Assembly: GCF_001039355.2 (NCBI RefSeq)
Contig: NW_019775473.1
Span: 259,590 to 323,589, forward strand
Direction: 5' to 3'
DNA: 64,000 nucleotides
DNA from: Lingula anatina
Taxonomy: Eukaryota; Brachiopoda; Lingulata; Lingulida; Lingulidae
Position numbers and translations under genes: made by a program. Shown here in pieces: positions 24,404-36,600 of this stretch; the first letter of the stretch is position 1, and each line of letters starts with the position of its first letter. The notes under the pieces were generated by a model. The model was not told where the DNA came from, made no database searches, and saw only the letters and a list, made by a program, of their open reading frames with translations.

Positions 24404-24575
24404 GCCGCATTCAGAACAGTGGACTAACTAGTCCGAGGGTCAAATATGGCCGACCCACTTAATTTTTCCCCACGGGATATCTATTCAATCTCTATTAGCG
24501 GATTAGACGGCAAGCTTTTTGTAGTGTGTCGCCATATTTGACCCTCGGACTAGTTAGTCCACTGTTCTGAATGCG
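24404..24575. mobile_element. hAT-like MITE with ~48-bp inverted ends and 7-bp direct repeat
   Basis: The left arm CGCATTCAGAACAGTGGACT… continues for about 48 bp, and the right arm is its inverted copy, with a core of about 75 bp. ACCATAG occurs directly outside both ends (24397-24403 and 24576-24582), with G or T as the next base, consistent with an 8-bp hAT-type duplication with one mismatch. No coding capacity, so it must be mobilised in trans. Confidence 0.75.
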
Positions 24576-24599
24576 ACCATAGTGCTTTACACATAACCA

Positions 24600-27580
24600 G
24601 ATGCCAGACAGAACTCCAATTTGTTTTTAATACTGTTCTGGATGAAATAAATGCTGCGCAGTTAAATCAGCTTTTTGTAGTGTCTTGCATACAACAAAGA
24701 TACAGTTGCGTTTGAAAGACAGCCGATTCCAGCATTGAATTTGCTTTAGTTGTTCTCTTCTGATGCAAATACATATAGTATCGTGACAGGCGTATACGCC
24801 TCTTCTCATCAGAATGGTAACATATTAATTATGGATCGTATTAAAAACAATACCATTATATCAACAAACATTATCACAATGTTATCATTTGATGCTGTCA
24901 AAAAAATCGATGTCTGTCCTTTTTTCTCTAATTAAACCGTTATCTGTCGAAGCCGAAATTTGACAAAAACAAATGAGTTTAATTCCCAAGGAGGGAAAAT
25001 AAACAAACCCTAATATATCACTGTCTTTTGAATTCATAAAGTGCCTGTGTTTGCTGTAACCGTATCCTCATTAAAAGAGAAATTAACAGTGTCTGTTCCT
25101 TCTCACGAATACCAAATTGCTTCCCTGGGTCATTCTGCTAATGTCTGATTATAAGCTTCTTACCGGCTGAATGTTAAGTTTCTACTTCTTTTTCAAGAAG
25201 GGTGTATCACTTCAAATACTCAATATGCACAAAATCTGTCATTAAGCATGTTTACATAGTAACTATCACTGGTACTAATGAAGAAAATTAACTTCTTTAT
25301 TGCTGGATATATTGAATTTTGTCTAATGTTTGCAAAACAAAAACATTTACTACCTGATCTGGTTTAAAATATCGAAAGAGACAGTTATTGGTTTCTTTTC
25401 CTTAACCAACAAAAAAAAATTACCCTAACAAATTGTCAAAAAAAAGTTGGATAATCGGAGGCAATGTAATAACATTGTTTATTGTGTGTATAAATGTGGG
25501 CGGGTCCGTAAAACAAAAGGTTACAGAAGCTTGGTCTATGTGATTGCACAATGCTGCGTGCGTCATGTTGTTGGAACGTTTCGCAGACAGTGACTTCAGC
25601 TGAGTTATTTTCATTTTTCTTGAATTCCCAAGACTTCAGTAGGCTGTTGATGGGAGCAACAAAAATTGGAAGCTGTACAGTTTTTTTGATTACGTCGAAA
25701 CGCCTTGATATCCTAACTCTAAATGAAATGGTCTTTCAGTCTAGTGCTCAAACTGAACTCCCATTTTGACAGACATTTATCATTCAACTCCTGTTATCTG
25801 CACAGTGCATTTAGAGAAAAAACTGATGACTTCCAAGTAACGCGACGGCCCTGGCTACTTTTACCCTACATTGGTATCAGACGCAATGAGCAAACTGATC
25901 TATAGGTGTTCATAGGCGGAAAAAAGTGTCTGTCATATCTATGGTGAGACATTTATTTTAAAAAAAGGATGTTTTGATTTAGATTTAAGTACAGACCCCA
26001 TAGGTTTCAAGGCTTACTGGAGAATCCTTCTTATCAGAAAGTTTTTACCATTGCCAATAACGCAAATAACCTTGAAACGACAAAGGTATGTTGATAAAAG
26101 AGGAGGGTTTCCAGTACTCTCTGAAAGGCAGGGCCTGCTTATTACCAGTCTGGATAGTGACAACGTCTCTTGTTCTGGCACCTGTAAATATATGGCAGAT
26201 ATGGGGTTTGTTTACAGGCACATAAAGAAACAGATATCATTGGCGCCAGCTGGCGATGCTCGTTTGCATAATAGGGAAGTAACTGCAAGAATGATGAACG
26301 GGACATTCCCCTCCCTTCGACATTTTGTCAAAAATATCAGAGGCCGAGGCGAAAAAAGATTAAGGCCTGAGGCGGTAAAATGAAAATTCTTCCTGTTCTT
26401 TGTAATCTTCGGGCTTCTCACCTGTGTACTATCAGGGTCGAGGGTTTTACACAATTTAACTTCCTTGTTTAGCTGGCAATATCACCTCCTATTTCTATCC
26501 CTATTAATCTAATTAAAATTGCACAGCAGAGTCTTGTTTTTCCTCAGCGTCGGTAAATGAAATTAATTTATATATTTTGCTTGAAATCATACCTTGTACA
26601 TAGGCTCGAATGCAGCGAAAGCCAGAGAGTTTAAAGAAATATTGCCTATATACATAGGGTAAGTAACTGCAAATACTGACATGTATCACGCCTAATAAAA
26701 TCAATTCCCTTGAATTATATATATTGTTATTGATATTGTTTCTGTTAAAAATTACCCATGATTTACACACGTCGCCGGAAAATCTCTAAACTTAAAAGCT
26801 ATTTCTTCTCCACAGAGGCTGTTTATTTGTTTTCCAATGATTAAAATTTGTGGTCAAAAATAAACAGGAAATATTATCGACAGACGCCGGCGGTGTATTG
26901 ACTGCGTACGACAGAACGCAATCTCCCTACGAATATTGAAGCAATTTCGAACATCAAACTTATCTTCTCTCCCTGGTCCCATTAAGTGGCTCTCCGATAG
27001 AAAATGGACAGCATTCACCAAGGGGATATATACCTCGTAGCCAAGGTGGATAAAATAAATCGCTGGTTATTTCAGTTAATTTAGGAGGTGATGTCCTAGT
27101 TATGAGACCTTTAATGAGGAAGAGGAACGCCTCGAGATTGTTCTGTATTTCACCCGTAGCGCGCATACACCTGTTTTTTCTTTCTGGGATAATCCGGGAA
27201 AACCTAAAACTTGGCTGCTTCACTGCGTGACGTTAACGAGACTACAAAAACGCGCGAGTGTGACGTCACGCGGTGAGGTGGGGTTAACATTTTAACAAAA
27301 AGGATGAAACTCTATGAGTCTGAAATATGAAAGCGACACGGTGAATTCGCACTGTTGTGCAATAGACTGCAATTGCACAGAACTTTAGCCAAATCAACCA
27401 GAAAGATAGCCGTGGATGAATTTTGCCATTCTTTTTATCTTTGCCGCACTGCACTGCACTCTCTAGTCGGCGATTATTTCTTTTTTTTTTCAAATTCAGC
27501 AAAATTACAGTTGCTGTTACATCAGTCTTGAAGCTTTGAGATATTTCGGATGAATCTCATTGGTTATGTCGGTGTAACAG
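24600..27580. other. Gene-free stretch
   Basis: The longest open frame (26051-26383, plus, 110 residues) has no recognisable motif and an opposing open frame on the other strand, so it is not called. Nothing else is supported. Confidence 0.45.
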
Positions 27581-27584
27581 GAAT

Positions 27585-27721
27585 GGTAGTCCACTAGGAA
27601 CCGTAGTCAGTTCCCTAGTTTTGCTCAGGTGACACTCGTCCCATGTACTAACACCAATACACCCACTAACCCTAACCTGTACTTATAATATGAGACCTGG
27701 ACTTCAATCCCTAGGATTTCC
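27585..27721 (+). mobile_element. Short inverted-repeat element (GGTAGTCC ends), copy 2
   Basis: Starts GGTAGTCCACTAGGAACCG and ends near CCCTAGGATTTCC. It is collinear with the minus strand of 15409-15527, as listed there. Non-coding. Confidence 0.5.
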
Positions 27722-29392
27722 ATTTAGCTGTCTCTCCGCTCAGGTTTCGAACAACTTTACAACCAATGAAATATCACCGAGGGCGTATACTTAATACACT
27801 TCAGTCAATAGCCCTAGAAATCAATGGGAAATTTTTGAAAATAATAGACTATTTAGAACGGGTTTTAAATATGATTACCCAAAGCACATGATTAGTTGCC
27901 TATACCAATTCAGTCAAAGTCGGAGGACAAATTACGAAATGTGTACACTCTTTTGGATGTATTTGGAAAATAAATTCCGAGCATATTGAAAGCTTTGACC
28001 AACGATAGAATTCAAGCTAATAACATTTCCAGGTGATACTGTGAGAATGGCAGAATGCCAGCGCTAGGTGTCTCCGTTTCCTTCTCGTTTTGTTGTTTAT
28101 TAAAAAAATGAAAGTTATTCTACAAGCGTTTTAATGTCCTACGAGTATGAAAATCCTGATGAGCGTCTTATCTTTCCCAATTCAGACATAAAAAATTATT
28201 TTAAAAACTTCAAATGAAATTTTCTCTGCGTTCCTAATGTCGATATTTCTTTCTGAGTTCAATCTGTCAGATGGTAGTGTGAACGGTGCATCAAATCTAA
28301 ACCAGTCGTGATTCGTTTAGAAAGTTATTTAATAAGAAAATGTGAGACCAAGTGCTGGGACGAGACGAGCAATGAATCTTTAGAACATGTAGGAAAATGT
28401 TTTTACTAGAGGAAAATTAGAATTAGAGAGAAACTCCGATAGAAAATATATTTAACACTCTAGTTTCAGTTCACGGTGTTCCAGATTCTAGTTATCAATC
28501 TTCATAAGGTCGACAAACAGTAAACCACTTAACGGTCAGTGCCGCATTTGACCCTCATCTCTCGCTATAAAAATAATTCATTTATGGTTTTCGCTAAAAC
28601 GTTTTGACCATATGCCCTCCCTTCGCCGCATTACTTGGCTATAATGGCAGGGTTGAAGTAGACCAAAACCTCTAGAAATAACGGAACAGATTGATGTAGC
28701 ACGTTACTGTCCAAACATAATGTCTTCTAAACAAAAACAATCTGGACATTTTGGTAAACATGCTATAAAATGTGTTCCATGCTATTTATGTGCTTCATCC
28801 TATAATAATAAAGTCACTTAATGCCTAAAGTAATAATAATAAAAAACTCTTCATAAGCTAATTTTATTAATGAATCAATAAATTATTAATCAAAGTGTGT
28901 TTTGAATGCTTTAGTGCAAAAACTGATCCACTTTGATGATGGGTTGTTTAGCAATGTGTTACCCCTGTTAGCGGCAGAGCGGCTACAGTTTTACACACAC
29001 CAAGGAACGCATATCGTGTGTTTATCCCCTGCCATCATCAGGTTCTGGGGTTCTGGCATCCCGTACGACGGATAAACGCCATGTTTTGGGATAGCTAATT
29101 ATCTCGGTGTCCTGCTTTGCCCTGAATCCTTTTCTATTATTATTATTATCATTATCTTTCTTGTTAATGAGATACCGTGGCGTTATTGCATGCATGCATT
29201 TGGACATGCTTAACAGTACACAATTGCTATGAAACAAGTGTGCGAAAATAAAATTAAATATTAAAAAAAAAAGATAAGAATACAATACTGAACGATAAAT
29301 AACGATAACAATTTTTAAAATAGCATTTAATGACTCGGCAAATAAAATATAAAATCAAATTGCAATCGTATATTTCTCTTCTTAATCAGATG

Positions 29393-29844
29393 CTTAGGCT
29401 GTATTCCCAGAGCTTTTAGATCAATCTATCCCCGCGGGGAGTCTCACTAGATTACTGTCAGATAATCCGGCTTAAATGTCCGTCCCGCCTACTACAAGCT
29501 GTAAGGGGGTAATTAACTTTCGTGTCCGCCCGGCTGACAGCTATTTAGCGTGAACCCCCAGGGAGTTAGGTCGATCTAAAGTAGATCGATCTAATCTCTG
29601 GAAATGGGGTCTTACACCCCATTTCCATAGATTTTTAGATCGATCTATCCCTGTGGGGAGTCTCACTAGATTACTGTCAGCTTGGTCGACTTAAGCGTCT
29701 GTCCCGCCTACTAAAAGCTGTAAGGGGGTAATTAACTATGGTGCCCGCTCGGCTGACTGCAATTTAGCGTGAACCCCCAGGGAGTTAGGTCGATCTAAAA
29801 CTTAATCTTTAGATCGATCTAAATCTCTGGGAAAGCACCCTAAG
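29393..29844. mobile_element. Dimeric MITE-like element (TAGATCGATCTA family) inserted in copy 1 only
   Basis: Begins CTTAGGCTGTATTCCCAGAG and ends with the inverted CTCTGGGAAAGCACCCTAAG. Inside are two head-to-tail units of about 220 bp, each bounded by TTAGATCGATCTA-type inverted repeats, joined near 29611-29616. The first unit matches the single element at 6638-6847 almost base for base; the second is diverged. The corresponding site in copy 2 (34635-34645) lacks it, which proves insertion or excision and helps define the ends. ATG flanks both ends here. Confidence 0.8.
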
Positions 29845-32582
29845 ATGTGGCCCGCCGTACAGTAAGAGATACGAATAAGTTCCAGAAATCATAGCGCGTC
29901 TTTGAGTGTTCGACATGTGAAATATTTTTGACATTCCCAAGATGCTCTTCTTCAAGCAAAATTGACATCAACCAAGAGAGAGAGGGAGAGACTTCATTAA
30001 CTCACCGTATTCGAAGCTGTATTGACAGCTAACACTCCGCTCTGCTAGGTTCTTGAAGGAATCTTCAACTTAAGAAAAGTATCCTGGAACCAAAGCAGAA
30101 GAAATACACATGCAATCCGAGAAGAACTAATTGGCAATAACATTTCAGAACACGCGCATTTTGAGTACAAATACATCACCACACACGCACGCACTCTCAC
30201 ACGTACGGGCATATACTGAGTTCTAGCATACTTTACTCGGCCACGCACCCTTCTCTTAGTCTTCCCAGATGATGAACAGCTGGCTTCCTACAATATCAGC
30301 ACACGCTGGCTTCTAGTGCTACTACATCCGGGAATTGTACAAATATCGCTCCGTAGACCACAGCTTCATTAAAACCACTATTGCTCAATGGAGAAAGATG
30401 CCTTTGCTGGCATTCAAACGTATCACAGCAACGTACACATTCGTATTGGTTTAAAAATCTAGCCAATAAATATTCACGGCATTTTGATATGCGGTACGTG
30501 AAAACACCTGCATGAATCCATGTCAGTTTCTTTAATATTCTACTACCCTGAATTTTAGTGATTTCTGGAAACTAATCGTCAATGTTAACACGTGCCGTGA
30601 TAATCCAATTTTCCTGTCATGTTTGAGCCTTGGGGTGCAAATTACCAGCGGTAAAAAGCTTAACGGACCCATTAGCTTGCGTAAGATTGTTATCACCTAT
30701 GACTTAAGAACCTAAACTGCACTTAACCGTGTACCAAGAAGATGATACTCTCCAATCAACCTTTAAACTATATTCTACTTAATACTTAGTGGCGCTAATG
30801 TGGTTCCACCCACTGGTGAGAAAGCGTTTGTTTTCCTTACTTATTAATGCCTTAATCATCAAAAGCTGCTAAAGATAAAAAAGATGTGTCCGTTCAGTTT
30901 TTTATGGGGCTGTACTTACAACAAGCAATAGCCCTAAAACACGCTCCCATGTTCTTGTGTAAATAAGGCAATATTTGTTGTGTCAACATTTTGTTTTTTA
31001 TCAGTAAATTCTTAGAACGAAGGAATTAAGCGATCCAATAAGGCATGCGTTTCTTTCAACCTCTTTTTGAAAGACTCACAGTGGCGATATTCGCCCTTTT
31101 TTTGTACAATCTAAATATTGCCCTGGCTTGCTTCTTTCAAGCCGGAACTGACAGATAAACCTTTTCGCGTAAAAAAAAATAATATAAAATTGCATAGTTA
31201 GCTACATGTACGCCCGCCACTGTAGTGATAAAAGGCTCTAACTGAATCACCCACCCTCTGCTTCATTCCTGTTATAATTTACAAAAAGAGTTAACAAATA
31301 AATATTCCAAAGAGGGTGCGGTAATTTCGAGGGCATCCACCTCGATGTTAGCACATATACAAGTTACAGTCAATATAACTTGAAACGTTTTATGTCCTCT
31401 TCGTTTAAAACTAGTGCGAGAAAAAAACGGTATAAGTGCTGTACAAAAATTGTACCAGATGCTGAAGTGTTGTTTGTCATAACTGCTTTCATCCCATTCT
31501 GTCGCTTTTCACAGATGTTGTATTTCCGATATGACATGAAGAACATATCGTTTCCTGTTATTATCAAAGGCGAGCATCATTAATGGTTCTACAGATGTGA
31601 CAATTGAGTTGTTCCAAACATCCTCTTTCGTCATCTATTAACACACTCTTAATTCTGCACGTGGGAGTAAACATCACACTTAAACTGCTTCAAGGAAAAA
31701 AATAAAGAGATCTATTTTTAAGAAGCTAAATACTACTAAAATTAACTGCAGTTCCCACATTTTAAGTCTGAAAATGGGTCAATTTTACTTCTTTAACTTC
31801 AATAATATATAAAATAAGATTGAATAAAACAAAACAAAAAATTAAGATAAATAAAATATTAATAATACCAATAATTATAAATGTGATTTTCACAAAAGTA
31901 GTGAACAAGGGGCCCTCTCACATTATTTCGATTTGCGGCTAGTTAACTTTCCCCCATTTTTATGTTCAAAATTGGTCTATTCAACGTACCAGTAATATTA
32001 TTTTAAAGCTGCTAACAATGCTTAACGTTGTTGGCAGATGGAGCACTGACATTGTTATCGAAAAGGTGGAACGAAGCCATAAATCAGGGGCGGATTATAT
32101 TAAATTACGAGTATTTACTTGCTGTCTTGTCTGGGTCACATTGATAACGAGGACAACGCATTGTGTATATTAAAACGATTTATCAAAAATTACTGTCATA
32201 AGACAGGGAGTATCTAACTTTACTTGGGAAACACACCAGTTTTCTTTGTCATCCAATGCTAAATTGCTCGCGAGAAAAATGTGTGTGTGTACGCGTGAGG
32301 GGGTGAATCAACAAACTAAGTGAAACTAAGCCGTGAATTGTGGTTGCTGTGCTGCATGTACGACAAAATGTTGCAGTTGAATCAAAAGTATCAATGTGCG
32401 TTAGATTTTCGAATTTCTTCTTCGTGTAAAGACAGTCATGAAATATCACAGACATAGATACGTTTCCCCGATACTTACCGTTTTATAACCAGGTCATCAT
32501 CATATTACAGGTGCGTAGAAAACAAGATTTAAGTGAGGGAGCTAGCTAGTGTTGATTCCCCTAATCTTTCCTGTTTCCTGTG

Positions 32583-32584
<2 letters not shown>

Positions 32585-32669
<85 letters not shown>
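32585..32669. repeat. (TA)n microsatellite, long allele
   Basis: About 42 TA units. The equivalent place in the second copy (about 37452-37470) has only a short interrupted TA run, so this locus differs strongly in length between the copies. Confidence 0.95.
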
Positions 32670-32672
<3 letters not shown>

Positions 32673-33691
32673 TACGCTGGCTGAAAAAATGAGCTCCCAT
32701 GCCCCCTCCCCCGTCGCTTATCTTCTAGGAGGACATGGCACAAGTACTGAACTAATGAACATTCTGTAGTAAGACTAATAAATTTGGTAATCTTAATTTA
32801 GTCTTATTATCCATTCTCTTCAATATTTATCTATAGGAGGTGCAGCGAATATAGGAAAACAATTATATAAAATATGATTAATCATTATCATTATTATTTT
32901 TGATTATTTATATTATTCACTGATGAGGAGACTAAGTGGTCCGCCACAGATTTAGATACATTTACATCAGAGCAAACACCCCCACACACTTCGTTTTCTT
33001 TGTAAAATAAGTCTATAGTTCTTATTACAGCTGTTCACCTAAATATTGCTGCAACATTCAACGGCTATTTGTAGGCAATTTACCACAAGTGATAATTAGA
33101 AAACCAATGAAAAAACACTGCATTGGTTAATCCTTACCAGAACAAAAATGGAAAAGAGGTCAAATCTTTTAGTTCGGTCCCCTTCTATTTGTTATATATC
33201 TTATTTTTATAGCCATTTCGCACCATAACCAGACATTCGACACATTTGAATGTAACAAACTGGTTAAAATACTCCTACCATGTTTTCAAAAAACTGATTC
33301 ATACCAGAAAATGGGCTTAAGGGTCAACACGGCGTCCACATTTTATTTTGAATAATTGAACACGCCTAAAAATATATCTAAATAAACGATACTTAGAGAT
33401 CGTATCTCACAAAGCTATAGCGTTAAAGGAGATGTATTACGGTAAAATATTGGCGCTACCGTTGGCGGCCAGGTTAACCTGACTGGTTATAACAAATGTT
33501 CCAAGGGCGAGCACCCACGCGCCGAGGTTAGATATGGCCTCATGAAGCCCTCTGACCTCGAGCAGCCACTTTTAACACTCACCGTTCTCTCTCTCTCGCT
33601 CTATCTCTCTTTCTCTCTCTCTGTGTCTCTAAGGTTTTCTATTCCCTATTTTTTCTCTGCAGGACGTTTTCCGGGGGGGGGGGGGGGGGGG

Positions 33692-33692
33692 N
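33692..33692. other. Single N at a poly-G contig junction
   Basis: The G homopolymer 33673-33691 is followed by one N, and the sequence then jumps back to the start of the ~5-kb repeat. It looks like a joined contig edge, not real sequence. Confidence 0.8.
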
Positions 33693-36600
33693 GAAAATAT
33701 ATTTAACACTCTAGTTTCAGTTCACGGTGTTCCAGATTCTAGTTATCAATCTTCATAAGGTCGATAAACAGTAAACCACTTAACGGTCAGTGCCGCATTT
33801 GACCCTCATCTCTCGCTATAAAAATAATTCATTTATGGTTTTCTCTAAAACGTTTTGACCATATGCCATTCCTTCGCCACATTACTTGACTATAATGGCA
33901 GGGTTGAACTAGACCAAAACCTCTAGAAATAACGGAACAGATTGATGTAGCACGTTACTGTCCAAACATAATGTCTTCTAAACAAAAACAATGTGGACAT
34001 TTCGGTAAACATGCAATAAAATGTGTTCCATGGTATTTATGTGCTTTATCCTATAATGAACAAGTCACTTAATTCCTAAAATAATAATAATAATAAACAC
34101 TTCATAAGCTAATTTTATCAATGAATCACCAAATTGTTAATCAAAGTGTGTTTTGAATGCTGGAGTGCAAAAACTGGTCCACTTTGATGATGCGCAAACT
34201 GTTTAGCAATGTGTTACCCCTGTTAGCGACAGAGCGGCTACAGATTTACATACACCGAGGAACTCAAACCGTGTGTTTATCTCCTGCCATCATCAGGTTC
34301 TGGGGTTCTGACGGATAAACGCCGTGTTTTGGGATAGTGATCATGAATTATCTCGGTGCCCTGCTTCTCTCGGGATACTTTGCTATTATTATTATTATTA
34401 TCTTTCTTGTCAATGAGAGGCCGTGGCGTTATTGCATGCATGCACTTGGACATGTTTAGCAGTGCACAATTGCTGTGAAACGAGTGTGCGAAAATAAAAT
34501 ATCATTTTGAAAATAAGATAAGAACAGAAAGAAGAAAAAATAAATAACGATTACAATTTTTAAAATGGCATGTAATGATTTGGCAAATAATATATGAAAT
34601 CAAATTGTAATCGTTGATTTTTCCTCATAATCAGATGATAAGATGTGGCACGTTGTAAGAGATACGAGTAAGTTACATAGCGCGTCTTTAAGTGTTCGAC
34701 ATGTGAAATATGACATTCTCGAGATGCTCTTCTTCAAGCAAAATGTACACCTACCAAATAACTTAATTTTGATGTATATCTTGTCAATTCAATTTTATAA
34801 TAAAAGATTAAAGGGGAGAGAGAGAAAGAGTGACTTTATTGACTCACCGTATTCGAAGCTGTATTGACAGCTACCAATCCTCTTTGATAGGTTCTTGGAG
34901 TAATCTTCACCTTGAGAAAAGTAGACTGGAACCAAAACAGAAGAAATATACATGCAATCCGAGAAGAACTAATTGGCAGTAACATTTAAGAACACGCACA
35001 TTTAGAGTAGAAATACACACATCACCACACACGCACGCACTCTCACACGTACGGGTATATACTGAGTTTTAGCATACTTTACTTGGCCACGCACCCTTCT
35101 CTTAGTCTTCCCAGATCATGAACAGCTGGCTTCCTACAATATCAGCACACGCTGGCTTCTAGTGCTACTACATCCGGGAATTGTACAAATATCGCTCCGT
35201 AGACCACAGCTTCATTAAAACCACTATTGCTCAATGGAGAAAGATGCCTTTGCTGGCATTCAAACGTATCACAGCAACGTACACATTCGTATTGGTTTAA
35301 AAATCTAGCCAATAAATATTCACGGTATTTTGATATGCGGTACGTGAAAACACCTGCATGAATCCATGTCAGTTTCTTTAATATTCTACTACCCTGAATT
35401 TTAGTGATTTCTGGAAACTAATCGTCAATGTTAACACGTGCCGTGATAATCCAATTTTCCTGTCATGTTTGAGCCTCGGGGTGCAAATTACCAGCAGTAA
35501 AAAGCTTAACGGACCCATTAGCTTGCGTAAGATTGTTATCACCTATGACTTAAGAACCTAAACTGCACTTAACCGTGTACCAAGAAGATGATACTCTCCA
35601 ATCAACCTTTAAACTATATTCTACTTAATACTTAGTGGCGCTAATGTGGTTCCACCCACTGGTGAGAAAGCGTTTGTTTTCCTTACTTATTAATGCCATA
35701 ATCATCAAAAGCTGCTAAAGATAAAAAAAGATGTGTCCGTTCAGTTTTTTATGGGGCTGTACTTACAACAAGCAATAGCCCTAAAACACGCTCCCATGTT
35801 CTTGTGTAAATAAGGCAATATTTGTTGTGTAAATAGTTTGTTTTTTATCAGTAAATTCTTAGAACGAAAGAATTAACTGATCCAATAAGGCATGCGTTTC
35901 TTTCATCCTCTATATGGAAGACTCACTGTGGTGATATTCGCCCTTTCGTAGGCCTACACTAAATATTGCCCTGGCTTGCTTCTTTCAAGCCGGAACTGAC
36001 AGATAAACCTTTTTCGCAAAAAAAAAAAAAAAAAAAAAAAGCTACGCCCGTTACTGTGGTGATAAGGCTATAACTGAATCACCCACTTCTCGGCTTCATT
36101 CCTGTTATAATTTACAAAAAAAAAAAAAAAAAAAGTTAACAAATAAACATACCAAAGAGGGTGCGGTAATTTCATTGTAAATTGTTTTCGTAGGCATCCA
36201 CCTCGATGTATGAATATATACAAGTTACAGTCAATATAACTTGAAACGTTTACGTCCTCTTCATTAAAAACTAGCGCGAGAATAAAACCGGTGTAAACGC
36301 TGTACAAAATTGTACCAGATACTGAAGTGTTGTTTGTCATAACTGCTTTCATCTCATTCTGTCGCTTTTCACAGATGTTGTATTTCCGATATGACACGAA
36401 GAACATATCGTTTCCTGTTATTATCAAAGGCGAGCATCATTAATGGTTCTACAGATGTGACAATTGAGTTGTTCCAAACATCCTCTTTCGTCATCTATTA
36501 ACACACTCTTAATTCTGCACGTGGGAGTTAACATCACACTTAAACTCCTTCAAGGAAAAAAATAAAGAGATCTGTTTTTAAGAAGCTAAATGCTACTAAA

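Larger units (their letters stand above)
28442..33691 (+). repeat. Large direct duplication, copy 1 (~5.25 kb)
   Basis: Starts GAAAATATATTTAACACTCT and runs to a poly-G tract at 33673-33691, just before the single N at 33692. The same sequence starts again at 33693. The copies are collinear throughout with scattered substitutions and indels, and the 30.3-31.0 kb part is almost identical. This copy carries the 452-bp transposon dimer (29393-29844) and a long TA microsatellite (32585-32669). No gene was recognised in either copy; the shared short open frames are only conserved because the DNA is duplicated. Confidence 0.9.

Noticed and set aside
32249..32455. Open frame conserved at 37112-37321 (68 and 69 residues)
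   Set aside because: The similarity only reflects the ~5-kb duplication and includes TG/G-repeat indels; there is no sign of coding constraint.
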